Assembly: GCF_933775445.1 (NCBI RefSeq)
Contig: NC_065875.1
Span: forward strand, 17,297,555-17,361,554
Reading direction: 5' to 3'
From: Argentina anserina
Taxonomy: Eukaryota > Streptophyta > Magnoliopsida > Rosales > Rosaceae
DNA: 64,000 bases
The position numbers were made by a program, and so were the translations under genes. Below the pieces are notes generated by a model. The model saw only the letters and a list, made by a program, of their open reading frames with translations. It did no database searches and was not told the origin of the DNA. Shown piece after piece: positions 63,272 to 64,000 of the stretch (position 1 is the first letter of the stretch; the number at the start of each line of letters is the position of its first letter).

Positions 63272-63415
63272 ATAAAACATGGCATGTTTTAGGGAATAAA
63301 ACATGACATGTTTTAGGGAATAAAACATGACATGTTTTAGGGATTAAAGCATGGCATGTTTTAGGGAATAAAACTTTCCATGTTTTATGGATTAAAGCAT
63401 GGCATGTTTATAGGA
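63272..63415. repeat. 24-bp minisatellite of palindromic units
   Basis: Six 24-bp units (starts 63272, 63296, 63320, 63344, 63368, 63392) of the form ATAAAACATGRCATGTTTTA plus GGGA. Five of six carry the palindrome CATGNCATG; the fifth is degenerate (CTTTCCATG). Units 2 and 3 are identical. Units 4 and 6 start TTAAAGCATG. Confidence 0.93.
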
Positions 63416-64000
63416 AGAAAGAAGCAATTTCAAACCCTCCATCTTTTCTCTATATATACATGGCTTCACCTCTCAAATATGATCACTTCTCATTAGCATT
63501 CAAGAGCCAAAACTCTACCAAAACACCACCATAAACTTCCCTCACAAATTAGCCAAGCCGTCCACCCCAAAACCATCATCATCTCCACCGAGTTTCACCA
63601 TTGAAGACACACCTCCAAGGTTCCTACAACGTGTGATTCTCGCAACTCATCTCCATGGCTTCGTCTATTTGTGTTAATCTACAATTCTTTGTCTATGAAG
63701 ATTGTAAGTTGTTGTTTATGTGGAAATATTGGTTTTGTATTTGTTTTAAATTTCAGTTGTATTTGATATTTTTTTTAGACTATGCCAAATCTATGTTCTT
63801 ATAATTAATGAGTTTGTATTTCTATTGTTGTGTTCTAATCATCTTTCTCATATTTTTAGATAATTTTCAGATATGTGCATATCAATTTAGTGGTTGGATG
63901 CAATCCCTAAGATTGTGTTTGAGTGCTAGATTCATCAACCATATTGACACAAATCGAATCATGTCCTAAGTAGGTTCGGTTTGTGTTGATTAAAAGTGGT
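63416..64000. other. Unassigned DNA at the window end
   Basis: No gene or element is recognisable. The style of 62950-64000 (noncoding, CA-rich leader-like phrase at 63500-63620) could be part of another retroelement, but no ends are visible in the window. Confidence 0.4.

Overview
The window is nuclear DNA of a flowering plant. Its genes carry many short GT-AG introns, AT-rich intergenic DNA separates them, and their products are plant versions of eukaryotic proteins (two plastid proteins, SAR1, eL29, RPB9). A eudicot is likely. Some retroelement features made me think of Rosaceae, but that is only an impression. I see no bacterial-style systems, CRISPR arrays, tRNA genes or rRNA genes.

Layout. 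Positions 597-2958 (minus) encode the COPII GTPase SAR1, divergent from ribosomal protein eL29 (4127-4395, plus). Positions 5715-9883 (minus) encode plastid dihydrolipoyl dehydrogenase, divergent from a 24-exon gene for the PP4 regulatory subunit 3 (SMEK/PP4R3, 11380-21676, plus). Next are an OEP16-type plastid envelope protein (22897-24583, plus), a CCHC zinc-knuckle protein with an RS/acidic tail resembling ZCCHC10 (26220-27011, minus), and the RNA polymerase II subunit RPB9 (30594-32542, plus). The largest gene, 42577-55756 (minus), has 23 coding exons and encodes a 1742-residue WD40-bromodomain protein (BRWD/PHIP type). For the multi-exon genes I joined exons by splice signals, and every coding phase closes without a frameshift.

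Between the genes lie repeats. They are a 12-bp minisatellite open on both strands (28243-29015), a complete but decayed Ty1/copia element with matching 217-bp LTRs and a TTTAG target duplication (34245-41096), a GC-rich fold-back palindrome inside a BRWD intron (50461-50786), and a small terminal-inverted-repeat element (57541-58328). A probable LINE 3' end, a deleted Ty3/gypsy element and a 24-bp palindromic minisatellite fill 58.9-63.4 kb.

The genes do not form a pathway. They are housekeeping functions that happen to be neighbours: secretory budding, translation, plastid metabolism, phosphatase targeting, envelope transport, transcription and chromatin reading. I found no convincing new biological system. 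The items most worth a second look are the GC-AG intron and possible alternative C-terminus of the plastid dehydrogenase, the bromodomain that lacks its usual acetyl-lysine-binding asparagine, the intronic GC-rich palindrome, the two-strand-open minisatellite, and a set of unassigned exon-like pieces at 33.2-34.1 kb.
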